DNA of 64,000 bases from Glaciimonas sp. PAMC28666 (GCF_016917355.1 NZ_CP070304.1:682001-746000), one strand, 5' to 3'; shown: positions 15,598 through 24,293, numbered from the stretch's first letter. Notes: generated from the letters alone by a model not told the origin. Program-made: numbers and translations.

Positions 15598-17049
15598 TTG
15601 AATACGATCGGTGACATGGTAACAGGCAACGCCTTCGTTGATCAGGCCCGAGCGCGGCTTAGAGAGCTAAGCGTTGAGTCAGTCCTTGATGCTTGCTTTT
15701 ATTGCATCAGAAGAATGCCAAACGATGGCTACGAATGGTATGCGAGAACACCTTTCATTACGCTTCTAATGATTAAATGGGCTGTGGAATTGTGGGATTC
15801 GAATACGCGACGAAGGACATGTACTGGCTCCGACTTCGACTTTGTGGCCCAGAGCATTTGGGACGCAGTAAGCAAATTACATCGGCCAACGCGACCGTCT
15901 ATCTTCATGCGCCGGACGGCTTTCCAACAGATCTGGTATCAACGGCCATTTGACGTCGGTGCGATACCACGACAGGCAATGTTATTTGGTGAACTCATGG
16001 CGGACGAACAGGTCGTCCGCGAGTTCGCAGCTAGTACGGGCATCGGGCCTCGCAATTTCGTTCGACAGCTTGCTCGAATGGCTTGCCAAATAGGCGACCT
16101 CCGTGGACTTCCGGCGCTTACCAAGATGCGGCCGGAACCTCGGTCAGAGGACGCCCGCGACTGGCCGCTAGTGACGCAGTTTCTTGTCTTCAATTTGCAG
16201 GAAGTCCATCGACGCATTGCGATTCTGGCGCAGTACGGGACACCTCGTGAAGTAGAGCTTTGTGAACAATCTCCGCTGATCCGAATGCCATTCATTCGCA
16301 CATTTCGCGGTGATGAGTGCATCCACCACAAGGTCCTCGAACATAGTCTTGAAACCGCGCTCTACGATGTCCTTCGGGACCGCGGTGCTGAAGCGTTCAT
16401 GCGCTCATTTGGACCCGCCTTCGAGTCCTATGTCGGCCGAGTTCTTAATGAACTTCATTACAGGGTCATCCGCGAGCACGAATTGCAGAAGCTTTTGAAT
16501 GGAAAAGGGAAATGTGTTGATTTCGCGGTGATAAGTGATGAAGTGTTGCTACTGGTCGATTCGAAAGGAATTGAAGGACACTACGACGAGCTTTATCATA
16601 ACCTCTCCGAAGTGCTCACACAAAAACTTCGTACGACGGCTTTGCATGCGGCAGATCAGGCGGTCGAGACCGTTAGACGGCTACCCGATTCGCTTAGACG
16701 GCCGCTGATTATTTTCATATGCGTCACCTACAAGCAGCTTAACATCGGTGACGGCGATGCCCTGCGCGATCTGACAATTGACACGAAGGAATGGGATGCC
16801 ACTCGTTGGCACGAGAGAAGTCTGCCTCCCTCACAAATGTTCACTATCTCCATCAGCGAACTTGAGACGCTGTGCGGAGTTATACGCGCTGGCGTACCTG
16901 TTGAAAATATCTTCCGAAAGATTCTTGCCGATAATGGGTCGCCCGAAAGCAGCAAGCTGCTGTTCGAACAGCACATGGCCGAGTACGGCTCGGTGGATAT
17001 TCCAGAGTATACCTATACTGCTGCCGACCAGTTGTGTGGTAAAGGCTAG
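15598..17049 (+). CDS. Unknown protein with PD-(D/E)xK nuclease-like core (483 aa)
   Basis: Start is TTG at 15598, supported by AGGA seven bases upstream; an ATG at 15616 is the alternative. No named family recognised. Residues 260-345 fit a PD-(D/E)xK nuclease core: a helix with Glu276 (AFESYVGRVLNEL), then Asp308 in KCVDFAVISDE, strand VLLLVD and Asp321-Ser-Lys323 (VDSKG). The N-terminal 250 residues are mostly helical, with DGYEWYARTPFI near the front; the C-terminus (about 415-480) is also helical. The gene stands alone next to the prophage border with remnants of other mobile genes, and codon use looks different from the housekeeping genes. A single-gene anti-phage or mobile-element nuclease is the favoured guess; it is not proven. 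Confidence 0.7.
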   Translation: MNTIGDMVTGNAFVDQARARLRELSVESVLDACFYCIRRMPNDGYEWYARTPFITLLMIKWAVELWDSNTRRRTCTGSDFDFVAQSIWDAVSKLHRPTRPSIFMRRTAFQQIWYQRPFDVGAIPRQAMLFGELMADEQVVREFAASTGIGPRNFVRQLARMACQIGDLRGLPALTKMRPEPRSEDARDWPLVTQFLVFNLQEVHRRIAILAQYGTPREVELCEQSPLIRMPFIRTFRGDECIHHKVLEHSLETALYDVLRDRGAEAFMRSFGPAFESYVGRVLNELHYRVIREHELQKLLNGKGKCVDFAVISDEVLLLVDSKGIEGHYDELYHNLSEVLTQKLRTTALHAADQAVETVRRLPDSLRRPLIIFICVTYKQLNIGDGDALRDLTIDTKEWDATRWHERSLPPSQMFTISISELETLCGVIRAGVPVENIFRKILADNGSPESSKLLFEQHMAEYGSVDIPEYTYTAADQLCGKG

Positions 17050-17104
17050 ATGCCCGCGATCTGAATTCAAAATTTGGCGTGACTTTCTCACAGGCGCTCT
17101 CACG

Positions 17105-17244
17105 ATGAGTCAGGTCGCACGGGATCCAGGCTGGGCACGGGAGAGTTTATATAAAGCACTTCCTGTGAAGGTAACCCGGAATTTAGCACCATTCTTAAAG
17201 TGATGAAGGCGCTCGGGCTCGAGTTACATGCCAGCCCGGCGTAA
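17105..17244 (+). pseudogene. Addiction-module antidote protein, HTH remnant
   Basis: The 3' part of an antidote gene of the HigA-like 'putative addiction module' family. MSQVARDPGWARESLYKAL in one frame continues in the next frame as GNPEFSTILKVMKALGLEL and ends at TAA 17242-17244. A one-base deletion near 17160 joins the two frames. No toxin gene is found beside it and the 5' half is missing, so it is dead. Confidence 0.7.
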
Positions 17245-17257
17245 GCAGTTTTACCTC

Positions 17258-17826
17258 ACACCCGCTTAAATGCCGAAATAGCGACTCCCGAATCAACGCG
17301 TGATCTTCAGCACGAGAACCGGGTAAAGGTCGGGCGGCATAACGCATTTCCGCCCCCTTTTCCCCTGACCCGGTCCTTGAGTCCTTCCTGATGACCCGGG
17401 CAATACACGCCACGCTTCGGTGGAATCCCGCTGCCATTGATTGGCATCTTGCAAGATTTTAAGGCTCTTTTGTTTGCGCAGCTTGGTGAACATGGCGGCC
17501 TCTTGTCGCTTGATGCGTCCGATTTTACCCCACAGATTTTTACGTTTCTTGCGCGCCGTGTAGGTTTGGCCGTCCGGTGCTTGCTGGCTGGTAATGCGTT
17601 TTACCTGGCTGCGGCGCAAATCCTGCGCGATTTGTTTGTTCACGGCGCTGCGCTGTGCCAGCAGCAGTTTTGCCAGCGGTGCATCCGCCCAGTCTTCGAT
17701 AGCCTGTGGGTCGGAGCCAGGTCTTATAAAGAACGTATCGCCAAGTAAAATCACGCGCTTGATATCAAGCTCCGCGCTGATCTTCTTGGGAAGTGGCTGT
17801 TTTTTATTGGCTTCAGTTTGCAGCAC
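17258..17826 (-). pseudogene. P2-type tail completion protein S, frameshifted remnant
   Basis: From about 17712 downward the reading is that of P2-like gpS: AIEDWADAPLAKLL, then IAQDLRRSQVKRITSQQAPD, then GRIKRQEAAMFTKLRKQKSL. Near 17430 the frame breaks; the expected C-terminus continues in other frames as VACIARV and then EMRYAARPLPGS with ALIRESLFRHL. At least two frameshifts are needed. The first 37 codons of the open frame do not belong to the family. It witnesses a second, P2-like prophage that has been lost here. Confidence 0.75.
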
Positions 17827-17844
17827 GAGAATGTCGCAAATGAC

Positions 17845-17896
17845 CGCCCGGTAAACGCGGAACCTCCCGGTCAGCCAATTACAGTGACAGATTGCA
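17845..17896 (+). repeat. Direct repeat B, copy 2 (right flank of island)
   Basis: 52 bases, diverged copy of 15291-15346 in the same orientation. The pair defines a unit of about 2.6 kb. Confidence 0.65.
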
Positions 17897-17997
17897 CAAG
17901 GCGAAAAGCGGATGTGTTATCGCTATATAAACAACCCTAACGCACCCGCCTTGCTGAGAATCAAAGAAGTTAAGAAATGCTAACCCAAGAAAAACAC

Positions 17998-18246
17998 CTA
18001 CCGATAGAAAGATTCGACCCTGCCTTTTACTTTAGTCATCAAGGGATTGCCCTTCCGATCGAGCGCCTTTCCGGCCGGGACTTTAATCCATCCCTCGCTA
18101 ATGCAGTATTCCTCAACATCGAAACGCTCTTTATCGTTAAGCTTGATACCAACATCATGCTCAAATATGGCAGCATTGTGGTGGGGACTACGAGGATCGA
18201 CTGAGAGCCGATCAGGAAGTGGGGGGCGGTTTTGGGTATCGTTCAT
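17998..18246 (-). CDS. DUF3297 family protein
   Basis: 82 residues from MNDTQNRPPLPDRLSVDPRS. The family blocks are all present: DRLSVDPRSPHH near the front, KLNDKERFDVEEYCISEGWI in the middle and GNPLMTKVKGRVESFY at the end. DUF3297 is a short, widely conserved protein of unknown function in Proteobacteria, at its normal length here. Start set at 18246, as an upstream Met five codons earlier adds non-family residues. It is the first chromosomal-type gene right of the mobile strip. Confidence 0.85.
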   Translation of the reverse strand: MNDTQNRPPLPDRLSVDPRSPHHNAAIFEHDVGIKLNDKERFDVEEYCISEGWIKVPAGKALDRKGNPLMTKVKGRVESFYR

Positions 18247-18529
18247 GGCTGCAATTATCAACTATAAGACTAATCAAAACAATTTTTTTGCGTGGTTTCG
18301 CTAAATGACCTGGTCGACCGCAACTCATTCACTCCCTTGCGACGTTGAGCGCGAACAAATCGTCATTTGGAAAGCTACCTCCGGCAACAGGAACGAAAGT
18401 ATCTATATTTGGAACCTGCATAGCTCGCCACCTGGTGGGGGAAAGTCCGGCAATGTGACTGGAAAGCAATTTACTTTACCCGTGCCAAGATCGAATGGTC
18501 GCTCCGTAAATGAGTAAAGTGCCCATGCG

Positions 18530-18924
18530 TTATACCTGCCAACCTTTGTATACGAATTCCAGGCTCTACCCGTCAGTGTCCAGTACATTTGCTGCGTAAT
18601 AGCGCGGGTCATAATGAAGCCTCAACCCAGGTTCGCCATTGTCACTACCACCAGAGGCCAGGGCCGCTGCGTAGGCTTTATCGACGGCGGCTTGGCTGCG
18701 TGCGATAAATCCAATGTGCGCGGCACGACTGTCCACTACACCCTGGCGCAACCAAAAGGACATGCGGCCAAGAGTCCCAAATCCCTTGAGGTCTGGATGC
18801 CCGGCGGCCCATCTTTACCATCGTAATCGAGTCGATTCGCTATGCCAAGCGGCGCAAGGGCGACAGTGTAAAACGCTATAGAGCGATCAATCTCGCTGAC
18901 TGATAGGAATACATGGTCCAACAT
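18530..18924 (-). pseudogene. VOC (glyoxalase/bleomycin-resistance) family protein, broken
   Basis: The N-terminus MLDHVFLSVSEIDRSIAFYT is intact. Around 18808 the frame shifts (original would read HPDLKGFGTLGRMSFWLRQG), and the second frame meets a stop in LDTDG*SLEFVYKGWQ, where family members have Tyr; TAC to TAG explains it. So one frameshift and one nonsense mutation. Such proteins are metal-binding lactoylglutathione-lyase-like enzymes of about 130 residues; this copy cannot make a full one. Confidence 0.85.
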
Positions 18925-18942
18925 GACGTTCTTCCTTTCATA

Positions 18943-19110
18943 TCAAATGGCGAAGCCGCCAGCGACTTCGATAGTTTGTGCATTTATCCAGCCACTGTCT
19001 TCCGTTAAAAGGCTCACGATTACTTTCGCAACTTCCTCTGGTTCTCCAACTCGCCCCAGAGCGGTTTGAGAAGCCAATAGCGACTCGAATTCGTCACTAA
19101 CGGCACTCAG
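18943..19110 (-). pseudogene. Short-chain dehydrogenase, 3' fragment
   Basis: Only the last 55 codons remain: [20 protein letters not shown], then SLLTEDSGWINAQTIEVAGG, the typical end of an SDR oxidoreductase. The catalytic Tyr-x-x-x-Lys and the cofactor site are missing. The cut at about 19110 is fused to the AraC remnant on the other strand. It lies 18 bases upstream of the VOC gene, so both were probably one operon. Confidence 0.8.
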
Positions 19111-19111
19111 T

Positions 19112-19306
19112 CCGGTTCAATATCAAAAGCAAATTCGCCTGCTAAAAACGCGTACTTTGCTTATTTCTGCCGGTTACAGTGTTACCGCAGCAGCCTATAA
19201 AGTCGGCTATCAGAGTTCAACCCAGTTCAGCAGAGAATACGCACGAGAGTTTGGACAACCTCCGGCGAAAGATGCCGCGAGGCTTGCTCTGGCAATAAGG
19301 CCCTAA
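19112..19306 (+). pseudogene. AraC-family regulator, 3' fragment
   Basis: The last 64 codons of an AraC-type DNA-binding domain: [52 protein letters not shown], then stop at 19304-19306. The first HTH and sensor part are gone. Probably the former divergent regulator of the SDR-VOC pair; one deletion removed the 5' ends of both genes. Confidence 0.8.
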
Positions 19307-19579
19307 ACTCAAACGCAAGAAAAGCTTCGGCATCCGTCCGCTTCGGGAAGAAAGCAGGGCTTGCCATTGTGACCTCGGCGGCTCCCTCTTAGAACCTATA
19401 TTGCTGATCTGGTCGGAGAGCGTGATTTTCCGCATTGGATTCGAAGCAAGAGATGGCGAGCGCGCATGATATCCAGGCCACGGAACCGGCCGCCCTATTA
19501 TCCGTCGTGTTTTGTGTCGTGATTGTCTAGTGAACGTACTTTGCGCGGCACGGTGCATTATCTGGCCGCAACCGGTAAG

Positions 19580-20584
19580 CTAGCGCCGCAATCCGGCTGG
19601 CAACGGCAATCCTTCCGCCAGCGCAAGTCGCTCCATCGCCGACTCCAGCAGCCCACGCGCCTGTGCAACGGCGAGAGTGAGTGGCGCGTGTACATGCGCA
19701 TCGTCCGGATTGCGCGAACCGCATTGCTCACTGTAGCGCTCAAAACTATTCAACATCAATAAAATTTCGGCCAAATGGCGCGGGCAGTCGCAACCGATAT
19801 TATTGGCGACGGAGACCAGCGTCGTCAAGGCCTCGTCATCCAGTCGACGCGGTAACGCTGGCATCGTTGACGAACCAGCAGCGGCACGTTTAGAAGGCAG
19901 AGGTGGCTGCGCCGCCAGTGCGGCATCGCACAGGACAACAAATTCTATCGGGTCAGCCGGCATGCGAACCACCAGATAACCTTGCTTACGCAATGTGCGC
20001 AGTGTCGAAGCCCCGCAAAAACGGTAAACCACGATCACGGCGGCGATGCCGGTGATCTGACGCAAAACGGTAATCAAGGGTACAGCGCCGTCTTCCAACT
20101 CCGGCACTTCGATCACCAATACGTCGGCATCCACCTTGCCGAGTGCGTCCGAGCTTGCGTCAAGGTTTCGTGCTGCGTGCACCACTTCCAATGCCCAATT
20201 AGCAGGTCCACCGCTTGTCATCCGTTGCTCGAGATTTTCTCCGACTACCATAACCCGTATAGGACGTTCGCGCGCCTCACCAATTGATATTAGCGGGTCG
20301 CCGAGCGCCAACAACTCTTCACTCGTCAAATTGGCCAGCGCGCCGATCTGATGGCCCTGATCCACCAAATTTCGTATTAGCTGTAGCCGGTGTACTTGTT
20401 CGCGCGAATAAAGGCGTTGACCATTTGGAGAGCGGTCCGGCGTCGATATACCATAGCGGCGCTCCCACACCCGTAGCGTTTCTACTGAGAGACCCGCCAT
20501 GCTGGCGGCACGCCCACTGCGATAAATGCCAATATCAAGCGCCGCATCTTCAAGATCGGCATTGACGTATTCAAGCTTTGTCAT
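19580..20584 (-). CDS. MerR-family transcriptional regulator, long form
   Basis: 334 residues. An N-terminal MerR winged helix at 18-88: GIYRSGRAASMAGLSVETLR, VWERRYGI, then NGQRLYSREQVHRLQLI. The remaining 240 residues look like a Rossmann-like domain (IRVMVVGENLE, DADVLVIEVPELED, AAVIVVYRF), as in MerR proteins with a B12-binding-like sensor, but I see no cobalamin motif DxHxxG. Effector unknown. Upstream (20585-20871) there is only a TTCGGC/GCCGAA hairpin at about 20689 and no clear promoter. Confidence 0.85.
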   Translation of the reverse strand: MTKLEYVNADLEDAALDIGIYRSGRAASMAGLSVETLRVWERRYGISTPDRSPNGQRLYSREQVHRLQLIRNLVDQGHQIGALANLTSEELLALGDPLISIGEARERPIRVMVVGENLEQRMTSGGPANWALEVVHAARNLDASSDALGKVDADVLVIEVPELEDGAVPLITVLRQITGIAAVIVVYRFCGASTLRTLRKQGYLVVRMPADPIEFVVLCDAALAAQPPLPSKRAAAGSSTMPALPRRLDDEALTTLVSVANNIGCDCPRHLAEILLMLNSFERYSEQCGSRNPDDAHVHAPLTLAVAQARGLLESAMERLALAEGLPLPAGLRR

Positions 20585-20871
20585 GTCAGGAGAGGGAAAC
20601 TAAAAAAGAGGGAGCAAAAAATCATTATAGCAAGTTGACAATGGGTAAATTGTTTAAAGTTTAATGAAAATAATAAAGAGATGTCACTTCGGCTCGCCGA
20701 AGAAGATATGATCAATGAGAGCGCCTATAAAGGATGGATTTTTTGATACTACAAGTGATGTACGTCTAAATAGTCAAATTCGAGCACACAAACGCCTACC
20801 CTAGAGTAGAGCCTAACGAAGTGAACAACCGTCTGCGATGTTGCGAGAAGGTGTGGCGGATGTCAATATCG

Positions 20872-21510
20872 CTAATCTGCAGCAGCAAAATGCGCCATCT
20901 GGTCTGCGTGCGCTATTACGAAAGCAGGGCGAGTTGTTGCTCGGGAGACATAATCACGACAGGCCGGGAATGTCGCAAGTCCTTCGAAACGATCGACAAG
21001 ACGCAGAACGTCCGCCATAACTATGTCGGCTACAGAAAAAGTTCCGGCTAACCATTCCCGTTTTGCTAGCACCGCCTCCATGTGCCCCAGGCGGGCCTTA
21101 AGGAACCCGTCCAGTAGCTTCCATCCAGGCGTTTCAGTGTTCTCGCCGGAGAATACAAAAATAGACCATGGCAGACTAGCCGCTTCGACGGAATTGAGCG
21201 CCGCGAAGAGCCATTGTATGACCTCGCTACGGTCTAGTGGATCGGCAGGCATCAGCGCTTCGCTGCGCTCGCCCAGATGTAGCAGAATCGCGCCGCTTTC
21301 GAAGATCGAGAGGTCTCCATCGGTCAACCACGGCACCTGGCCAAATGGCTGATGCGAGAAGTGCTCAGCATTCCGAGCGTGAAATGGCACGCTCTCTACG
21401 CGATAGGGCAACCCAGCCTCTTCCAATGCCCAACGCACCCGCAGGTCACGCACATAGCCGCGCGGCATTTCAGGAACCCAATCGAAGGTGGTGAGAATTA
21501 GCTCAGCCAT
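20872..21510 (-). CDS. Glutathione S-transferase family protein
   Basis: 212 residues. Thioredoxin-like N-terminal domain with the glutathione-binding turn FGQVPWLTDGDLSIFESGAI (cis-Pro in QVPWL, Ser in ESGAI), then an all-helical C-terminal domain with FSVADIVMADVL, the N-capping box. Normal GST length. The ribosome site GGGAGG is six bases before the ATG. Likely detoxification or stress protection in the cytoplasm; substrate unknown. Confidence 0.9.
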   Translation of the reverse strand: MAELILTTFDWVPEMPRGYVRDLRVRWALEEAGLPYRVESVPFHARNAEHFSHQPFGQVPWLTDGDLSIFESGAILLHLGERSEALMPADPLDRSEVIQWLFAALNSVEAASLPWSIFVFSGENTETPGWKLLDGFLKARLGHMEAVLAKREWLAGTFSVADIVMADVLRLVDRFEGLATFPACRDYVSRATTRPAFVIAHADQMAHFAAAD

Positions 21511-21621
21511 GCAGGACCTCCCAGGAAAACCGGTAACTGAAGCTGGTAATTATAGAGGAAACCTGTTTAGCCCTCCGTGCGACCTGCGCGCCTTGGGGAG
21601 TGAGCGAAGCGCGTCATCCAG

Positions 21622-21942
21622 TTAATCAGGCGAATCTGTTTGTTGCCTCATCATCGTAGACTGCTCCACGCCGCTCACTTCCTGGATTTTCTTCAATAGT
21701 CGTCGGCATCTGCGCATCTCCCTTGAACCGGCCAGTTCAGTTGCGGTATTCAGAGACCGCTCAAGCTCTATCATGCGAAGCAAATTGCTATTGACCTGGT
21801 TCAGTAAATCGTATGTATCCAGCGCCAAATCTTCCAGCTCCAGACGCTGATCTGATCTGCTTTCAAAGATGTGTCTGGCATGACTGTGACGTACTTTTCG
21901 TTGGATTGTTTTCAGCATCTCTGGGAGTAATAAGGTGCGCAT
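21622..21942 (-). CDS. Hypothetical protein next to small heat-shock genes
   Basis: 106 residues; start at 21942 (MRTLLLPEML) chosen because AAGGGGAGC precedes it. Entirely helical and charged (KVRHSHARHIFESRSDQRLE, LLKKIQEVSGVEQS), with heptad-like leucines in the middle. No family recognised. It follows the two Hsp20 genes in the same direction with a short gap, so it may be co-transcribed with them in stress. Confidence 0.6.
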   Translation of the reverse strand: MRTLLLPEMLKTIQRKVRHSHARHIFESRSDQRLELEDLALDTYDLLNQVNSNLLRMIELERSLNTATELAGSREMRRCRRLLKKIQEVSGVEQSTMMRQQTDSPD

Positions 21943-22015
21943 TTCGCTCCCCTTGAATGGCACCCGACCTTGGCGGTCGGGGCAGACTCATTAAACACTT
22001 GCAACTATTCCATTG

Positions 22016-22396
22016 CTACGAAAGGGTGACTTCAATCTTTCGCGGTTTGGCCTGTTCGCGCTTTGGTATATGGAGCGTAAGCACGCCGTCGTTAATGGAT
22101 GCGGCAATTTGCGCTGCATCCAGTTCGCGGCTTAAAGTAAACGTGCGTTTGTACTGCGCCGCGCGAATTTCAGCATACACCGGTGCCACACTTTCAGCTT
22201 CGCCCAAAGTTAAAGCGCCCTCAATGGTCAGCGTATCAGCGTCTACGCGAATTGCGAGGTTTTCCTTGGTGACGCCGGGTAAGTCAGCCGTGAGAGTAAT
22301 TCCGTTTTCGTCCTCGATCACGTCAACGAGGGGAAGTAGGAATTTCCCTTCATTGTTGCTGGTCTTGTGTTGCGCCAATTCTGGTCGATTATCCAT
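22016..22396 (-). CDS. Small heat-shock protein, Hsp20 family
   Basis: 126 residues. Alpha-crystallin domain about 20-115: PLVDVIEDENGITLTADLPG, LAIRVDADTLTIEG, YKRTFTLSRELDA, then INDGVLTLHIPK. The C-terminal IxI-type anchor is weak. Holdase chaperone that binds unfolding proteins and hands them to DnaK/ClpB. The ribosome site AGGAGG is perfect. The second of two Hsp20 genes, 27 bases after the first; such pairs often form mixed oligomers. Confidence 0.93.
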   Translation of the reverse strand: MDNRPELAQHKTSNNEGKFLLPLVDVIEDENGITLTADLPGVTKENLAIRVDADTLTIEGALTLGEAESVAPVYAEIRAAQYKRTFTLSRELDAAQIAASINDGVLTLHIPKREQAKPRKIEVTLS

Positions 22397-22423
22397 GTCA
22401 ATCCTCCTCTCTATAAAAATCGG

Positions 22424-22888
22424 TTAGATCACATTGTGAACTTCGATGCGCCGTGGCTTTGTAGATTCCCGCTTTGGAATCACGACACGCAGTACCCCGT
22501 TTTTATAGGTAGCATTAACGTTCTCGGAGTCCACATCTTCCGGCAGACTTATCACGCGCTTGAAAGCGCCATCGAAACGCTCGCGAGCATAGATGCTCAA
22601 TTTATTCTGCTCGTCTGCCGATACCGGGTTCTTGCGCTCACCTGCGATGATCAGTAGCCCTTTGTCGACCGTCAGCTCTAACTTGGAAGCATCCACCCCG
22701 GGTGCCAAAGCGTAGATTTCAATGGCGTCATCCGTAGTGCCCATATTAACGGAGGGAAATGTGCCACGACGCACGGCACGAATACTTGAAGGCGATTCAA
22801 CCACTCCAAAAAATTGTTCAAACTGCCGTTGAATATCGCCAAACTCAGACAATAAGTTATTGGGAAATTGCATCGAAGACGAGAACAT
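22424..22888 (-). CDS. Small heat-shock protein, Hsp20 family
   Basis: 154 residues; alpha-crystallin domain about 45-150: FPSVNMGTTDDAIEIYALAP, LLIIAGERK, RERFDGAFKRVISLPEDVDS, YKNGVLRVVIPKRE. The N-terminal arm is Phe- and Gln-rich, as in class A small Hsps. It is the first gene of the Hsp20 pair and is served by the sigma-32-like promoter at 23014-23043. Confidence 0.93.
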   Translation of the reverse strand: MFSSSMQFPNNLLSEFGDIQRQFEQFFGVVESPSSIRAVRRGTFPSVNMGTTDDAIEIYALAPGVDASKLELTVDKGLLIIAGERKNPVSADEQNKLSIYARERFDGAFKRVISLPEDVDSENVNATYKNGVLRVVIPKRESTKPRRIEVHNVI

Positions 22889-23013
22889 GGTGCTTTCACT
22901 CCTTTCAAATTGTCAGGATCAAAATACGAAAGTATCGCTGATTCAATTGGCGACGCTTTCGACCTGATGGCAACCTCTCCGCCAAAAAAAAGAAGAGGTA
23001 CCCCACCGTCTCC

Positions 23014-23043
23014 AATATAGGATCGGCCCGAACGCGTTTCAAG
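23014..23043 (-). promoter_or_regulatory. Sigma-32 (heat-shock) type promoter
   Basis: On the minus strand: -35 CTTGAAA (23043-23037), 15 bases, then CCTATATT (23021-23014). This matches the heat-shock consensus CTTGAAA and CCCCATNT with good spacing. It lies about 125 bases before the first Hsp20 gene. Confidence 0.65.
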
Positions 23044-23119
23044 CCCCTTTTTTTCAACGGAATAGTGGATTTCATAGCTGGCGTTTTTTATAGACGATAT
23101 AGCCTTTGAAAGCTTCTAA

Positions 23120-23557
23120 TCATTCATCTCGAAAGACCGCCATATCTTCCCCAAGGGCGATAAGATCTATATTGCTCGCGCGTATGTGCGAAAACAATTG
23201 GCCTTCTTCCTCTTCCACGCGCGCGAAAAATTGGGTCGCAAATATGCGCATTTTTTGGTCGTAGAAGGGGTCATCTGAATCCATGTCTTCTATGTCTTTT
23301 ATCAGGGATTTGGTCGCCGTAAACTTCAACAGTCCTTCCTCTGAGAAGCGCGGGTCGCCCGCCGCGCTTCCTATGGCAGGATACAGAATTTCTTCTTCCA
23401 ACTGAACGTGCACGGCCAAAGTTCGAAAAATGGCAGTCAGCAGTTTTGTTTTTTGCGCTTGTTGCCTATCCGGGAGCGCCAAATATTGCAAAAACATTGC
23501 GCGAATTTTCTTATGGTCTTCCGTTAATAAGGACAGAGCGTGATTAATTTTGATCAT
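23120..23557 (-). CDS. Hemerythrin HHE-domain protein
   Basis: 145 residues, four-helix. Iron-ligand His and Glu appear at regular places: INHALSLLTEDHKKIRAMF, VHVQLEEEILYPAI and SHIRASN. HHE proteins bind oxygen or nitric oxide through a di-iron site, or help repair iron-sulfur clusters. It lies upstream of the heat-shock genes in the same direction but with its own gap of over 200 bases. Function in stress response is inferred from neighbours. Confidence 0.8.
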   Translation of the reverse strand: MIKINHALSLLTEDHKKIRAMFLQYLALPDRQQAQKTKLLTAIFRTLAVHVQLEEEILYPAIGSAAGDPRFSEEGLLKFTATKSLIKDIEDMDSDDPFYDQKMRIFATQFFARVEEEEGQLFSHIRASNIDLIALGEDMAVFRDE

Positions 23558-24293
23558 AGTGACTCGTAAAGAAATCGGACAAGCGACGGCGTGCGCAGCA
23601 AATACATTAAACAGTCACGATAACAAAACTGCATCTGATTACTATCGGTTAAACCCTTATTTTTCTGTAGGATTTATATTTGCTAGCGAATCTGGCACCA
23701 TAGGACTTTGCAAGAAAACGCCGGCATGCGCGATACCATTTTCCCATCCCTGCCAATCTTTAATGCAACACCTTTTGCGATATTGAATTTAACGTTTACA
23801 AAGCTGCAATGAAAACCGCGGCCGCCGGTCCCGCTGTAGAATAACTTTTTGAAAACGTTTTTTGACGCTCTATTCCGGATAAAACTAAGTAGAAGCCGCG
23901 CCGGGTAATTTGCGGGTTTGATCTTCATTATTAGAATTCATCGTCCCTACAAGTTCACATATAAGTCAGCATTTGTCAGTTTTGAGCGTTTAAGCGCCCG
24001 TTATGATCAAGGTATCTTCAAGAATAATTTGCCTGAATGCAGGCTCGCCGCAAATAGAGACTCTTCAAGAAAAACGTCGCTGATAACTGATTCACCCGCG
24101 GCGCCACCTCCGGAATTCACGTAATCGAATTGCGCCGGCAACTCTGTTTTCGCAATTTATCTCATGCTGCGTTCGCAACTAGGCTCGAGCAACAGAGATA
24201 TAGCGCGAGACGCCCGTATTGGACGTTGCCAAAACGCATTAACCTTACTAACGCGACCAAACTACTTTTTCTGAATTAATGACAGGATTAGCC
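23558..24293. other. Gene-free stretch with dispersed repeat
   Basis: No convincing gene in 736 bases. It carries repeat A copy 2 at 23965-24011. AT-rich part about 23560-23880; nothing else clear. Confidence 0.5.
23965..24011 (+). repeat. Dispersed repeat A, copy 2
   Basis: 47 bases starting GTCAGCATTTGTCAGTTTTG and ending CCCGTTATGATCAAG. It matches 15170-15215 in about three quarters of positions, with both ends conserved and the middle variable. Confidence 0.6.

Noticed and set aside
17195-17437. Separate 80-codon gene
   Set aside because: Its product is the out-of-frame C-terminus of the P2-type gpS remnant; it is counted in that pseudogene.
17998-18261. Upstream Met start for the DUF3297 protein
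   Set aside because: The five extra residues are outside the family pattern, and the internal ATG at 18246 fits family length.
18566-18763. Independent small VOC gene
   Set aside because: It is the second half of the frameshifted VOC gene 18530-18924.
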